Shown: positions 45,015-53,405, counted from the stretch's first letter. The stretch: DNA of 64,000 nt from Clostridia bacterium (GCA_017509065.1 JAFWQM010000161.1:45748-109747); one strand, 5' to 3'. The notes: generated by a model not told the origin, from the letters alone. Translations and numbers: made by a program.

Positions 45015-45089
45015 CTGTTTTATTTATAATAATGAAAATTAAAACGGCTGGCAACGGTCGTTTTTCTCATTATGAGAATCTTCATGAAA

Positions 45090-46490
45090 TCAATGCCGAT
45101 GAACAGCTAAAATATCCGAATATGTTATCAGAGACACACTCCCCATCTCTTTTGCTTTCTCCGCACATCCCTTTGTAAAGCCGGACTTGGAGAAAAGGAA
45201 GAAATGCTTTTTCTGATAGGCGAAAAGGTTGCTGCGCTCTATCAGTGTTTCCAGCACACCCAGATCAACTTTTTCATTTGTCCATTTGCACTCACCAAAG
45301 AGGGCGGTATTCTTATCCTGCTCGCCCATGATGTCGATTTCCGCCTGGCGTTTATGGATAGGATCGTTGCCCCACCAGCGGCCCAGAGAAGTAAATTCCA
45401 CCGGGGACTTTCCGCTCAGCAGCAGTTTCCAAAGGTATTGCTTGCAGATTTCTTCAAACACCTTGCCCATATAGTCGGAAAGGTGCGGCTCGATGCGCTG
45501 ATATACCAGATCCGCCGCGCCGCGGGAGATCAGAGAAGCGTTCTCCGGCACAAACCGATACCAAAAGCGGAACATGTTGTCGTCAATGAAGTAGATCGCC
45601 TTTTTCGACGCTTTCTCCCCGTAAGGCAGTTCCTTTTGCACGATGCCCAGCGTAATCAGATTTTTCAGATAAGTGGAGCAGACGTTGGTATCTTCGCCAA
45701 CTTTGCCGGAAATTTCCGACATACGGGATGAGCCGGTGGCAATGGCGGTAATGATGGCTGTGTAGAGGGCCGGCTCCCGGACCTCCTGTTTCAGCAGGTT
45801 CATAGGCTCCTCATAGATCGAGGAAGTGGCGTCCAGGAAGGTGTTTTTAATATTCTCCTCAATGCTGAGCTTATCGCTTATCTGCAAGAGGTATTGCGGC
45901 GTGCCGCCCATAATCCCGTAAGCCAGGGCTTTATCCTCAGCAGAGAAGTTTTGAAAGTAACCGCAGGTCTCCGCAAAATCGAAGGGCAGCAGCTTGATCT
46001 GCGCCGTTCTCCTGCCGTACAAAGGCGCTTTGTAAGCCAGCACGTGATCTTCCATATAGGACATGGACGAGCCGCATAGGATCAGCATCAGCTTGGAGCG
46101 ATCCTTATACTTGTCGATCAGCAGCTGCAACGTGGAAGCGAGGCTCTTGGAGGCCCGGGCCACATAAGGATATTCGTCAATTGCCAGGATCAGGCGTTCC
46201 TTCTCGGACAGCCTGAATACCATTTCCAGGGCAGCCTGAAAAGAGAGGAAAGACATATCCCCCTCATAGCCGCTGGCATACTCCATGATGCTTTTGCTGA
46301 AGTTCTCCAGGTTCTGTTTGGCGTTACTTTCAACGCCCATGAAATAAATCGCGGGCTTGCCGTCAATGAAATGATTGATCAGCGCGGTTTTTCCCACGCG
46401 GCGGCGGCCGTAAAGAACGACAAACTCAAACTTGTCGGAATTGTATAATTTGTTCAGGGAAGCAAGCTCCCGCTCTCTGCCGATAAACAT
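45090..46490 (-). CDS. Archaeal-type AAA ATPase with DUF234 nuclease-like domain
   Basis: 466 residues from the ATG at 46488-46490 (GGAGG 8 bases upstream; a TTG 15 bases further up is less likely). Walker A is GRRRVGKT (28-35) after the family start MFIGRERELASLNKLY; Walker B is RLILAIDEYPYVA near residue 115. The middle carries a winged helix (RMSEISGKVGEDTNVCSTYLKNLITLGIV). The C-terminal DUF234 part has EIDIMGEQ and FGECKWTNEKV, an E-x-K nuclease-like motif. Common, often horizontally spread, of unknown role; a toxin or mobile-element function has been suggested for the family. Confidence 0.87.
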   Translation of the reverse strand: MFIGRERELASLNKLYNSDKFEFVVLYGRRRVGKTALINHFIDGKPAIYFMGVESNAKQNLENFSKSIMEYASGYEGDMSFLSFQAALEMVFRLSEKERLILAIDEYPYVARASKSLASTLQLLIDKYKDRSKLMLILCGSSMSYMEDHVLAYKAPLYGRRTAQIKLLPFDFAETCGYFQNFSAEDKALAYGIMGGTPQYLLQISDKLSIEENIKNTFLDATSSIYEEPMNLLKQEVREPALYTAIITAIATGSSRMSEISGKVGEDTNVCSTYLKNLITLGIVQKELPYGEKASKKAIYFIDDNMFRFWYRFVPENASLISRGAADLVYQRIEPHLSDYMGKVFEEICKQYLWKLLLSGKSPVEFTSLGRWWGNDPIHKRQAEIDIMGEQDKNTALFGECKWTNEKVDLGVLETLIERSNLFAYQKKHFFLFSKSGFTKGCAEKAKEMGSVSLITYSDILAVHRH

Positions 46491-46666
46491 GGACAGCACC
46501 TCCAATTAAGGCTGTTTCTACTATAACACTCTGGAGAATATTAGTCAAGTACGATTCGGCAAATCATAATTGATCATTTGTAGGACTAAAATAAAGAATA
46601 GATAAGAGGTAACTGTTCAGTAGTAATAGAATGCAGGGTGCTTCATCAATAAGAAGCATGAACGAA

Positions 46667-46770
46667 ACCCCTCAGTCGGCTACGCCGACAGCTCCCCTGA
46701 TAGGGGAGCCTATATTGCCTCCCCTATCAGGGGAGGTGCCCCCGCAGGGGGCGGAGAGGTTCTCCCTCTT
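46667..46770. repeat. Multi-hairpin repeat element of gut-Firmicutes type
   Basis: Four short palindromes follow each other: CAGTCGGCTACGCCGACAG, GCTCCCCTGATAGGGGAGC, CCTCCCCTATCAGGGGAGG and GCCCCCGCAGGGGGC. The second and third are reverse complements of each other and could also pair as one long cruciform. Elements of this look are scattered through many gut Clostridia genomes; only one copy is present here. Confidence 0.7.
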
Positions 46771-46814
46771 CCTTGGGCTCCATGGTCGACTGAATAGTTA
46801 CGATAAGAGCATTC

Positions 46815-46843
46815 TTGATTCGTATAGCAAAATCAATTATAAT
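46815..46843 (+). promoter_or_regulatory. Sigma-A promoter upstream of the MerR-YhfC operon
   Basis: TTGATT (46815-46820), 17 bases, TATAAT (46838-46843). About 190 bases before the MerR start, leaving a long leader with a CCCCCTGCGTCAGGG hairpin. Confidence 0.6.
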
Positions 46844-47032
46844 ACTGCTAATATCCTCTGCCAATGTCCTGGCGTTTGCTTGCATGATTGGATATGACCA
46901 GCAAATCTCAGAGGATCAGGATTCCATGAAAACGTTCCATTTCTTTCGACGTACAAAAAATCCCCCTGCGTCAGGGATTGCTTGTTACGCTGCGTCATGT
47001 TGTAAAATCCATGGCGTAAGGAGGTGAAGGCT

Positions 47033-47758
47033 GTGTCAAAATACACGACGGGAGAGCTTGCCAAGCTCTGCGGCGTCACGGTCCGAACGGTTCAGTATTA
47101 TGATGCCAGAGGCATCCTGATTCCCAGCGAGCTTTCCGAAGGCGGAAGACGGCTCTACTCGGAAGACGATGTGAAACGCATGAAGATCATCTGCTTCCTG
47201 CGAGGCTTGGATCTTCCCATCGACGCGATTGCTCAGATTCTGAAAGAGGAGCATCCCGAAAAGGTGATTTCGCTGCTGATTGAGCAGCAGGAGAAGGCTC
47301 TTTCGGAGGAGATCGCGGACAAAGAGGAAAAGCTGGAAAAGCTGCGGGAGCTGAAAAACGGACTGAAAAACCAGGCGGCATTCTCTCTCGAATCCATCGG
47401 TGACATAGCCATCATTATGGAAGGCAAGAAAAAACTGAAAAGCATGCGCTGGATGATGATTCTGACGGGCATCCCGGTGACGGCGCTGCAATGGTTTTCC
47501 ATCATTTTCTGGATCGTCAAAGGGATTTGGTGGCCGTTCGTCGTCTGGGTACTGGCAGCTGCCGTTTGGGGAACGCTGGTCAGCCGGTACTACTTCCATC
47601 ACGTGAAATACATCTGCCCGGAATGTCACGAGGTATTCAAGCCCACGCTGAAAGAGGCCTTCTGGGCAAATCACACGCCCACGGCCCGCAAGCTGACCTG
47701 CACTGCCTGCGGCCACAAAGGCTTCTGTGTGGAGGTTTGGGGAGGTGACGGGGAATGA
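47033..47758 (+). CDS. MerR regulator with two membrane helices and a zinc ribbon
   Basis: 241 residues from the GTG at 47033, 8 bases after AAGGAGG. Residues 1-70 are a MerR DNA-binding domain (TTGELAKLCGVTVRTVQYYDARGIL) and 75-115 a coiled coil. Residues 140-187 form two hydrophobic helices, and 193-236 a zinc-ribbon pattern with CPEC (195-198) and CTAC (223-226). DNA binding, membrane anchoring and metal binding in one chain suggest a membrane-tethered sensor that responds to envelope or metal stress. The stop overlaps the YhfC start by 4 bases (ATGA), so the two proteins are likely partners. Confidence 0.85.
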   Translation: MSKYTTGELAKLCGVTVRTVQYYDARGILIPSELSEGGRRLYSEDDVKRMKIICFLRGLDLPIDAIAQILKEEHPEKVISLLIEQQEKALSEEIADKEEKLEKLRELKNGLKNQAAFSLESIGDIAIIMEGKKKLKSMRWMMILTGIPVTALQWFSIIFWIVKGIWWPFVVWVLAAAVWGTLVSRYYFHHVKYICPECHEVFKPTLKEAFWANHTPTARKLTCTACGHKGFCVEVWGGDGE

Positions 47759-48585
47759 CGGAGTTTGAGAAGATCGTCATCGGCAAAAGCAGCATCCCGT
47801 CGCTGATCATTACGGTCCTTCTGATGATTGCGATCCCTGTGGGCTGCTTCCTTTCTTGGCGCGGGAAGCATAAACAGCAGACGAAGATCAGTTATCTGAT
47901 CGCAGGCGCGATTGGGTTCATCCTTTCCGCCCGGGTGCTGGAGCTGGGCGTGCATTATGTCTGCATCCTGGCGGACAATCCCGTTTCCCGGTTCATCAAC
48001 GGAAACACGTGGGCTTTCGTCCTGTACGGGATCATGATGGCTGGGGTGTTTGAGGAGTGCGGACGGCATATCATTCTCAAATACATCCTTAAAAAGAACC
48101 GCACCCGGGAGAACGCGGTGCTGTACGGCATCGGCCACGGCGGGATCGAGATATTGGCTGTCCTTCTGCCGACCATGATTTTATATCTTGTCATTGCGAT
48201 CCTGTTTTCCCAAGGCAATGTGGAAGAAGCGATGAAGCAGCTGAAAATCACCGAGGAAACCGCCGCCGCCGCGCTTCCGTCCGTTCAGGCCGCCGCAGCG
48301 TTCGATTACGGGATGATGGCTATGAACGTTGTGGAACGGCTGTTTGCGATGTCCCTCCATATCGGGCTTACTGTGATCGTATATTACGGCGTCATCAGCG
48401 AAAAGAAAGGCTTCCTGCCGCTGGCCATTCTTCTGCATATGCTGATGGATACCTTTCCCGCATTGTACCAAAGAGGCGTGGTGCCGCTTTGGTCGGTCGA
48501 AGTTTGGGCTGCATTCTGGGCTGCGGCAACTGGGTTCATTGCAGCCAGACTCTATCGAAAAATGAAAGAGCGGCCGATGAAATAA
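47755..48585 (+). CDS. YhfC-family intramembrane metalloprotease
   Basis: 276 residues, about seven membrane helices. Polar motifs within helices are GVFEECGRHIILKY (Glu100, Glu101, Arg104), GIGHGGIEI (His128, Glu132), NVVERLFAMSLHIG (Glu194, His202) and HMLMD (His228, Asp232), the pattern of the YhfC / CPBP-like putative protease superfamily. Translationally coupled to the MerR gene. A regulated-proteolysis pair is plausible: the protease could release the MerR domain from the membrane. Experimental functions of YhfC proteins are largely unknown. Confidence 0.85.
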   Translation: MTEFEKIVIGKSSIPSLIITVLLMIAIPVGCFLSWRGKHKQQTKISYLIAGAIGFILSARVLELGVHYVCILADNPVSRFINGNTWAFVLYGIMMAGVFEECGRHIILKYILKKNRTRENAVLYGIGHGGIEILAVLLPTMILYLVIAILFSQGNVEEAMKQLKITEETAAAALPSVQAAAAFDYGMMAMNVVERLFAMSLHIGLTVIVYYGVISEKKGFLPLAILLHMLMDTFPALYQRGVVPLWSVEVWAAFWAAATGFIAARLYRKMKERPMK

Positions 48586-48598
48586 GGAGAATCCAGTC

Positions 48599-48763
48599 AT
48601 GAATTATTTCGTTGAAGGATTGCAGGGAAGCGGCAAGAGCACCCTGGTTCAGAAGCTGTCTCAACTGAATCCCGGATATACCGCCGTCCGGGAAGGCGAA
48701 TACTCTCCGGTGGAGCTTTCCTGGTGCGCTTATCCCAAATCACGGCTGACCTTTGCCCGGTAA
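48599..48763 (+). pseudogene. Truncated P-loop kinase, N-terminal fragment
   Basis: 54 codons with ATG and AAGGAG ribosome site. YFVEGLQGSGKSTLV is a P-loop and REGEYSPVELSWCAY follows as in intact nucleotide kinase-like proteins. Homology breaks off at about 48732, where the stop of the oppositely oriented DUF6017 gene lies. The last residues PKSRLTFAR come from the inserted DNA. So the kinase was cut by the integration. Confidence 0.7.
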
Positions 48764-49641
48764 TAGCTTTCCAGGGTGGCAGGCGCGTTGAACAGGGACG
48801 TGAGCAGGTATTGCTTGATGTTCCGGATTTCGCTGCCCGATTTCTTTATGCAGTCGAAAACGTATTCGATGTGGTGGCTGGTCAGGGCACGGAAACGTTC
48901 CTTCACCAGCTCGGCGGGGATTTTGCGGCCAGAGAGCGTGAAGGTATCGCAGCGGGAAGTCAATACCTCCAGGATCAGGGAAACAATGCTGTCAAAGGTC
49001 TCCTGACCGTACTGCTCCCGAAGCTCGTAATAGCCGATATTGAACCGCACCTGGGATCGGAGCCGCTTCAGGTTCTGCGGCAAGTGTGGGCTTTCCAGGA
49101 GCGCGTCCGGGATTGATAGATCAGTTTTTGATGGATCAGGATTTGATAGGTCAGTATTTATTTCATCAGTTTTTGGAGATTCAGTTATTATTTGTCCTGC
49201 ACTTTCCGGGAGTGGAGAATCCATGACCGGAGAATCCACAACCGGGTTTTCCGGGTGTGGAGAATTCGGGATTGGGTTTTCCGGGATCGGTTCTTCCGGG
49301 ACTGGCACAGCGTTCTCTGTTTCCGTTCTTTCCGCAGCGGCCTTTTTCAGGGGGCATTCCAGAATCTTGTATTCCATATCCGTGAACTTTCCCGCCTGAT
49401 TCCGCACCCGGCAGCGGGTGATATAGCCCCGCTCCTCCAATTCCCGGATGATGCGGGCGATGGCGTCCGCCCCTTCCTTGTTCTGGTGAGCCAAGCCCTC
49501 GATGGTAAAATTCCAGTTGTCCGGACGGGATAGCATATAAGACATGAGCCCTTTCGCCTTGAAGCTCAGTTCAGGGTCAATCAAATGGTGGTTGGACATG
49601 ATCGTGTAGTTGTTCACCTTGGGTACTCGCACAATCGCCAT
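48730..49641 (-). CDS. DUF6017 / replication initiator A-like helix-turn-helix protein of an integrative element
   Basis: 303 residues from the ATG at 49639-49641 (AAAGGAG). The N-terminal winged helix MAIVRVPKVNNYTIMSNHHL through GYITRCRVRNQAGKFTDMEYKI is the replication-initiator / helix-turn-helix domain found in Tn1549-like integrative elements. The middle (about 110-175) is a low-complexity Pro/Glu/Asn/Ser repeat (PENPIPNSPHPENPVVDSP) encoded by near-tandem 15-base units. The C-terminal DUF6017-type domain ends AKVSRDLG. Its end coincides with the junction into the kinase gene. Confidence 0.8.
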   Translation of the reverse strand: MAIVRVPKVNNYTIMSNHHLIDPELSFKAKGLMSYMLSRPDNWNFTIEGLAHQNKEGADAIARIIRELEERGYITRCRVRNQAGKFTDMEYKILECPLKKAAAERTETENAVPVPEEPIPENPIPNSPHPENPVVDSPVMDSPLPESAGQIITESPKTDEINTDLSNPDPSKTDLSIPDALLESPHLPQNLKRLRSQVRFNIGYYELREQYGQETFDSIVSLILEVLTSRCDTFTLSGRKIPAELVKERFRALTSHHIEYVFDCIKKSGSEIRNIKQYLLTSLFNAPATLESYYRAKVSRDLG

Positions 49642-49809
49642 GGTGTTTCTCCTTTCCGTGGGGGCATTTACAGCGAACATTTTTGTTCGATGTCGTTCCT
49701 CCATCCTATCGCTTTTTCCACATAAAATAGTGTCCCCCGCATAAAGAACAGCGCCGTCAGAATCGTTTGACAGCGCTGTTTTGCTTGAATGAGGCTATTC
49801 AGTTTTCGG

Positions 49810-50160
49810 TCAGGTGTAAATCAGTTCAGCCAGGATGGTTTCTTCCGCCTGCTGTTTCAGCACGTTCATTTGACCCACCCAGACAATCGGGTTTTCCGCT
49901 TTCAGCCGCTCGGTGATTCCGGCCTGTTTCTTCATCTCCGGCATCATTTGTTCCAGGCGCTGGCGGGCGGTTTGATCGATTTCCCACAGGTGCCTTTGCA
50001 GCTTTCCCCGGAAGATCAGATCATTGTAGAGGATGGGCCGATGCTCTTTCAGGTACTTCTTTCTCATCCTCCCATACTTCCCGATGGGCAATTGATCGTC
50101 CGCTGACAGGGTCACATTGGGGTACAGGCAATCGCCTTTTTGCGTGTAAGTGATTTCCAT
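49810..50160 (-). CDS. TnpV-like transposon-encoded protein
   Basis: 116 residues from the ATG at 50158-50160, preceded by AGGAGG. MEITYTQKGDCLYPNVTL and QLPIGKYGRMRKKYLKEHRPILYNDLI are typical of TnpV proteins carried by Clostridia integrative elements; function unknown. An in-frame ATG at 50254-50256 with its own GGAGG could give 32 extra residues; I prefer the shorter form, the usual family start. Confidence 0.8.
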   Translation of the reverse strand: MEITYTQKGDCLYPNVTLSADDQLPIGKYGRMRKKYLKEHRPILYNDLIFRGKLQRHLWEIDQTARQRLEQMMPEMKKQAGITERLKAENPIVWVGQMNVLKQQAEETILAELIYT

Positions 50161-50270
50161 TTTCTTTTCCTCCTGCTTCGGTTGAAATTGCGTCCTGCCG
50201 GGTGCAGAGCACGCTTGTGCGTCAAACAGCCAACAATTTGTGCTTTCCTTTTCCATTCGTCCATCCTCCC

Positions 50271-50380
50271 TCAATCGTCCCGGAAACACAGGCGGATCAA
50301 CAGGTTCAGGGTTTCCTCATGGCCATCCTTGTGCCGGTTGGGGCGGTTCACCTGATATTTGTTCTCCAGGTAGCAGAGTA
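50271..50380 (-). pseudogene. C-terminal fragment of an integrative-element protein
   Basis: About 35 codons, LLCYLENKYQVNRPNRHKD through LIRLCFRDD and TGA at 50271-50273. Codons upstream of about 50378 do not continue it: the spore-protein tail on the other strand begins there. The family was not recognised. Confidence 0.4.
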
Positions 50381-50425
50381 AAACGTCTGATCGAGCAGGC
50401 AGAAAGGCAGATGGCCGGAAAGTGA
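50378..50425 (+). pseudogene. C-terminal tail of an alpha/beta small acid-soluble spore protein
   Basis: VKRLIEQAERQMAGK and a stop, closely matching VKRMIEQQERQMSGK of the intact gene at 50949-51182. There is no 5' part: the sequence before 50378 belongs to the integrated element. Confidence 0.7.
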
Positions 50426-50948
50426 TTTCCCTGAGAAATCGCTGACAGCGTGAAGCAAGGAAAGCGGAGAGAGGGATAACAGGCAATTCATAGACGGACA
50501 AGCAACGTTCGTCCGTCACGGCGGATTGGAAGCGCTGTCTCTCCTGCGGTTTTCTTATGCCACAACTGATGGATTCTGTTCCTTCCCCGTTGCGAAACGC
50601 CGGTGTCGAAAAGAGATTCAGAGATGGGATATGTTTCAGAGGCGGATTTCGTCCAAGCCGAAAGCAAAAACACAGCGGCGGCGGGACGGATAGCTAATCA
50701 AAGAAACATTGATCTCGGTTTTTGAATCGTAATTGACATTGCTTCAAACGGTCAAAAGGAAGTGCGTCAGGGAGCGAAGCTATTTCGCACGATCTGAGGC
50801 TGCTTCACATCCTATTTTCCAGATGGCGTGGAGGGTTGTTTGTCCGCGGATACGCGTCCAGGTGGATTGGCGCCTGGAAAAGCATCCGGACAGACAGCTG
50901 TCCTCCGCCACAAGGCAATCTAAAATAATGAAACAGGAGTGAATAACT
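50426..50948. other. Intergenic region before the spore protein gene
   Basis: No gene recognised in 523 bases. A hairpin with GACGGAC/GTCCGTC arms at 50493-50517 may be the old terminator of the truncated spore protein gene, and GGACAGACAGCTGTCC at 50888-50903 is a small hairpin. I could not identify a convincing sigma-G promoter by eye. Confidence 0.5.
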
Positions 50949-51182
50949 ATGTTTAACGCAAATAACGGTTCTTCCAGCAATTCCAGCAACTCCAACCGCG
51001 CCAACGTGCCCGAAGCCCGCGCCGCCCTGGATAACATGAAGTACGAAATCGCCAGCGAGCTGGGCATCAACCTCAAGCAGGGCTATAACGGCGACCTGCC
51101 CTCCCGCCAGGCCGGCTATATCGGCGGCTACATGGTCAAGCGCATGATCGAACAGCAGGAACGGCAGATGAGCGGTAAGTAA
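50949..51182 (+). CDS. Alpha/beta-type small acid-soluble spore protein
   Basis: 77 residues, ATG with CAGGAG ribosome site. An Asn/Ser-rich N-terminus is followed by the conserved PEARAALDNMKYEIASELGI (GPR germination protease site, cleavage near E-I-A-S-E) and NLKQGYNGDLPSRQAGYIGGYMVKRMIE. It coats spore DNA and protects it from UV and heat; expressed in the forespore. Direct evidence that the organism belongs to an endospore-forming lineage. Confidence 0.95.
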   Translation: MFNANNGSSSNSSNSNRANVPEARAALDNMKYEIASELGINLKQGYNGDLPSRQAGYIGGYMVKRMIEQQERQMSGK

Positions 51183-51203
51183 TTGCCGGATGAAAGGACG
51201 GGC

Positions 51204-51275
51204 ATTGGATGAAAATGCGTTTCGTCCAATGTCGTCCGCACCCGCTTTTCGGGAAACCGGGAAGCGGGGATTTTT
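51204..51275 (+). terminator. Terminator of the spore protein gene
   Basis: ATTGGATGAAA/TTTCGTCCAAT (51204-51230) and then CCCGCTT/AAGCGGG with an inner CGG-GAAA-CCG hairpin (51241-51268), followed by GATTTTTG. Confidence 0.75.
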
Positions 51276-51278
51276 GTG

Positions 51279-51307
51279 TTGGCAAAAAGCGCGTTGTGTG
51301 ATATGAT
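51279..51307 (+). promoter_or_regulatory. Sigma-A promoter in front of a decayed gene
   Basis: TTGGCA (51279-51284), 17 bases, TATGAT (51302-51307) with TG one base before it. A good promoter, but no intact gene follows. Confidence 0.55.
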
Positions 51308-51392
51308 CAGGATGATGATATGAAAAAAATTGATCAACCGATGCCAAATAAGCGGATGAAACAGAACGCCTCACGCGGTGGAGGGATGACAC

Positions 51393-51577
51393 ATGAACAA
51401 GTGCCAAGTAATTCAGCACGCGAAAAACTACCTGGATACATATGAATAAAAAACCTATTGCCCAAAGGGTTTTTAAAGCATCCTCTTGATGAAATATTTA
51501 CTGCAAAAAAAGTGGATTATTCAATCATGACGCTGTATACGGATGCATTAAACGAAGAGATAGACAGCGTCGTTTAG
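51393..51577 (+). pseudogene. Decayed gene remnants
   Basis: ATG at 51393 after GGAGGGATGACAC begins MNKCQVIQHAKNYLDTYE and stops at once; it resembles the start of a conserved Firmicutes hypothetical (helix ending in YIDxL). Further on, 51475-51577 is open as HPLDEIFTAKKVDYSIMTLY and ends IDSVV at TAG. No family recognised. The rest of 51183-51797 is non-coding. Confidence 0.3.
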
Positions 51578-51717
51578 CCGGACATTTCGGATTTGGATTG
51601 CATTTTTCCCGGAAACATCCTGTGCCAGCTTGATATTTTGCACGGTTTTATTTCAATTTCTTTTCATTACAATTCATTTTCATCCATATCCATTCACTGA
51701 TAAAACGGTAAAACCAT

Positions 51718-51748
51718 TGTGCATTTTATCAAAATGTGTTAGTATACT
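51718..51748 (+). promoter_or_regulatory. Promoter candidate for the first Tct operon
   Basis: TATACT at 51743-51748 with TTGTGC 19 bases upstream (51718-51723), 50 bases before the TctC start. The spacer is long. Confidence 0.4.
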
Positions 51749-51797
51749 TATCGAAAGGTATTCGTTACCGAATTTTAAAAAGAGAGGATGTAGAATC

Positions 51798-52802
51798 ATG
51801 AAGAAACTGCTTGCCCTCGTACTGGCTCTCGTACTCTGCTGCTCCGCCTCCATCGCCCTGGCTGACGCCTGGAAAGCCGGCGACACCGTGTACTTCCATG
51901 TCAACGCTAAAGCAGGCGGCGGCACCGACCTGTATACCCGTTACCTGACCCAGGCCCTCTCCGAAGTGTGCCCCGGCGTCAACTTCGTTGTGAACAACTA
52001 TGAAACTGCCGAAGTCGGCATGGCTACCGTTGTCAACGCCAAGCCCGACGGCTACAACCTGGGCACCTGCCACGGCGGCGCCATCATCCAGTGGTACACC
52101 GCCGCCTCCAACATCAACCTCAAGGACAACGCCAAGATCGTGGGCATCATGAATCTGGGCGGCCCCCAGGCCATCATCGCCGGCCCCAACGCCCCCTACA
52201 AGAACTTCGCTGAATTGGCTGAATACCTCAAGGAAAAGCCCGGCTACGTGCTGATCGGCTGCTCTCTGGGCGGCACCACCCAGATGATCTTCACCTCCTT
52301 CGTGGAAGCCATTGCGGGCGACGCCAACCTGGCCACCTACGTGCAGTGCGCCTCTGAAGCTGATAAACTGACCAACGTTGCTTCCGGCTCCATCGACATC
52401 GCCAACTGCTCCATCCCCAACGCCCTCTCCTATGAAGCGGACGGCCGCCTGACCATCCTGGGCACCATCGGCCCCAAGATGGCTACCATCGAAACCATGA
52501 GCGAACTGCTGGGCACCGAGCTGGGCGCGCAGTACGCCTCCGGCCCCGAACAGGGTGTTGATTCCGCCACCTGGGACAGCAACTACTATGTGTACGTTCC
52601 CGCCGGCACCCCCGAAGAAATCTGCGAAGCCATCAACGAAGCGATCTGCAAGGCCAGTGAAGCTGCCTCCTTCGTGGAAGGCAACAAGGCCATGGCGACC
52701 TTCGTGGCTCCCGTGAACTATGAGGAAACCAAGGCGGCGTTCGCCACCGAATGGGATTTCCTGGCCGCGCTGGTGGAAGGCCTGGGCCTGAAAGTCCGCT
52801 GA
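51798..52802 (+). CDS. tctC: Tripartite tricarboxylate transporter substrate-binding protein (TctC/Bug family) 1
   Basis: 334 residues. The signal peptide MKKLLALVLALVLCCSASIALA ends at ALA-DA; the cysteines in the hydrophobic core do not make a lipobox. VNAKAGGGTDLYTRYL is the conserved AxAGGGTD loop that binds a substrate carboxylate, and GYNLGTCHGGAIIQWY follows as in Bug proteins. It binds a carboxylate outside the membrane and delivers it to TctAB encoded next. Specificity unknown. A strong hairpin (52830-52857) separates it from tctB, probably raising binding-protein yield. Confidence 0.92.
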   Translation: MKKLLALVLALVLCCSASIALADAWKAGDTVYFHVNAKAGGGTDLYTRYLTQALSEVCPGVNFVVNNYETAEVGMATVVNAKPDGYNLGTCHGGAIIQWYTAASNINLKDNAKIVGIMNLGGPQAIIAGPNAPYKNFAELAEYLKEKPGYVLIGCSLGGTTQMIFTSFVEAIAGDANLATYVQCASEADKLTNVASGSIDIANCSIPNALSYEADGRLTILGTIGPKMATIETMSELLGTELGAQYASGPEQGVDSATWDSNYYVYVPAGTPEEICEAINEAICKASEAASFVEGNKAMATFVAPVNYEETKAAFATEWDFLAALVEGLGLKVR

Positions 52803-52829
52803 GATAAATACCTGAAAGCATGAATTGCC

Positions 52830-52862
52830 GGCCCGGCAACGGCCTTGTTGCCGGGCCGCTTT
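52830..52862 (+). terminator. Intercistronic hairpin after tctC 1
   Basis: Perfect 11-bp stem GGCCCGGCAAC/GTTGCCGGGCC with a 6-base loop, then GCTTTCG. A partial terminator between binding protein and membrane subunits. Confidence 0.7.
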
Positions 52863-52892
52863 CGACAGAAAAACGACGGGAGGAAAGCTCCG

Positions 52893-53387
52893 ATGAAGAA
52901 AATCAACCGCACCTACGTGATGGGCGTGCTGTGCCTGCTGCTGGCTGCCTGGATCGTATGGCAGACCGGCCAGGTGCCGCAGCGGCTTGTATCCAATGAG
53001 CCCGGCCCCCGGTTCTTCCCCTATATCGCAGCCGGCGGCATCGCCGTTTTTGCCATCCTCTCCATGATTTTTGACGGCCCCAAGGAAAGCAAACAGGTAA
53101 ATAAGCCCTATCTGGACAAAGCAGGCTGGATCAGGCTCGGCGTCATCATGGCCGAAACGGTGGTATTTGCGCTCGCCATGTATTTCCTGGGTTTCTGGAT
53201 CACCTCCATGGCGGGCACCTTCATGTTCATCTGGACGCTGAAGGGCAAAAAGAAGATCAATATTATCTTTGCCGTGCTGCTGTGCGTGGGCCTGGGGTCG
53301 CTGTGCTATTTCGGCTTTACCCAGGGCTTCCATATTCCGCTGCCCAAGGGCGTACTGTGGGACGCCATCGGCGTGACCATGCCATAA
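52893..53387 (+). CDS. tctB: Tripartite tricarboxylate transporter small membrane subunit (TctB) 1
   Basis: 164 residues from the ATG at 52893 (GGGAGGAAAG). Four membrane helices: TYVMGVLCLLLAAWIVWQTG, then the conserved EPGPRFFPYIAAGGIAVFAIL, a pair near 85-110 (LGVIMAETVVFALAMYFLGF) and a C-terminal one (IIFAVLLCVGLGSLCYFGF). Small partner of TctA in the symporter. Confidence 0.88.
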   Translation: MKKINRTYVMGVLCLLLAAWIVWQTGQVPQRLVSNEPGPRFFPYIAAGGIAVFAILSMIFDGPKESKQVNKPYLDKAGWIRLGVIMAETVVFALAMYFLGFWITSMAGTFMFIWTLKGKKKINIIFAVLLCVGLGSLCYFGFTQGFHIPLPKGVLWDAIGVTMP

Positions 53388-53405
53388 GGAAGGGGGAAAC
53401 GATTC

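Larger units (their letters stand above)
46506..47032. other. Intergenic region with repeat and promoter
   Basis: 527 bases without a gene. It contains the multi-hairpin repeat at 46667-46770 and the sigma-A promoter at 46815-46843. A TTGTTA / TAAAAT pair (46982-47008) has a spacer of only 15 bases and is doubtful. Confidence 0.7.

Noticed and set aside
46667..46770. CRISPR-like short repeats
   Set aside because: The palindromes differ from each other and have no spacers of constant length; this is a multi-hairpin repeat.
49150..49330. Tandem 15-base repeats as a possible minisatellite or origin iterons
   Set aside because: They are in frame and encode the Pro/Glu/Asn/Ser linker of the DUF6017 protein.
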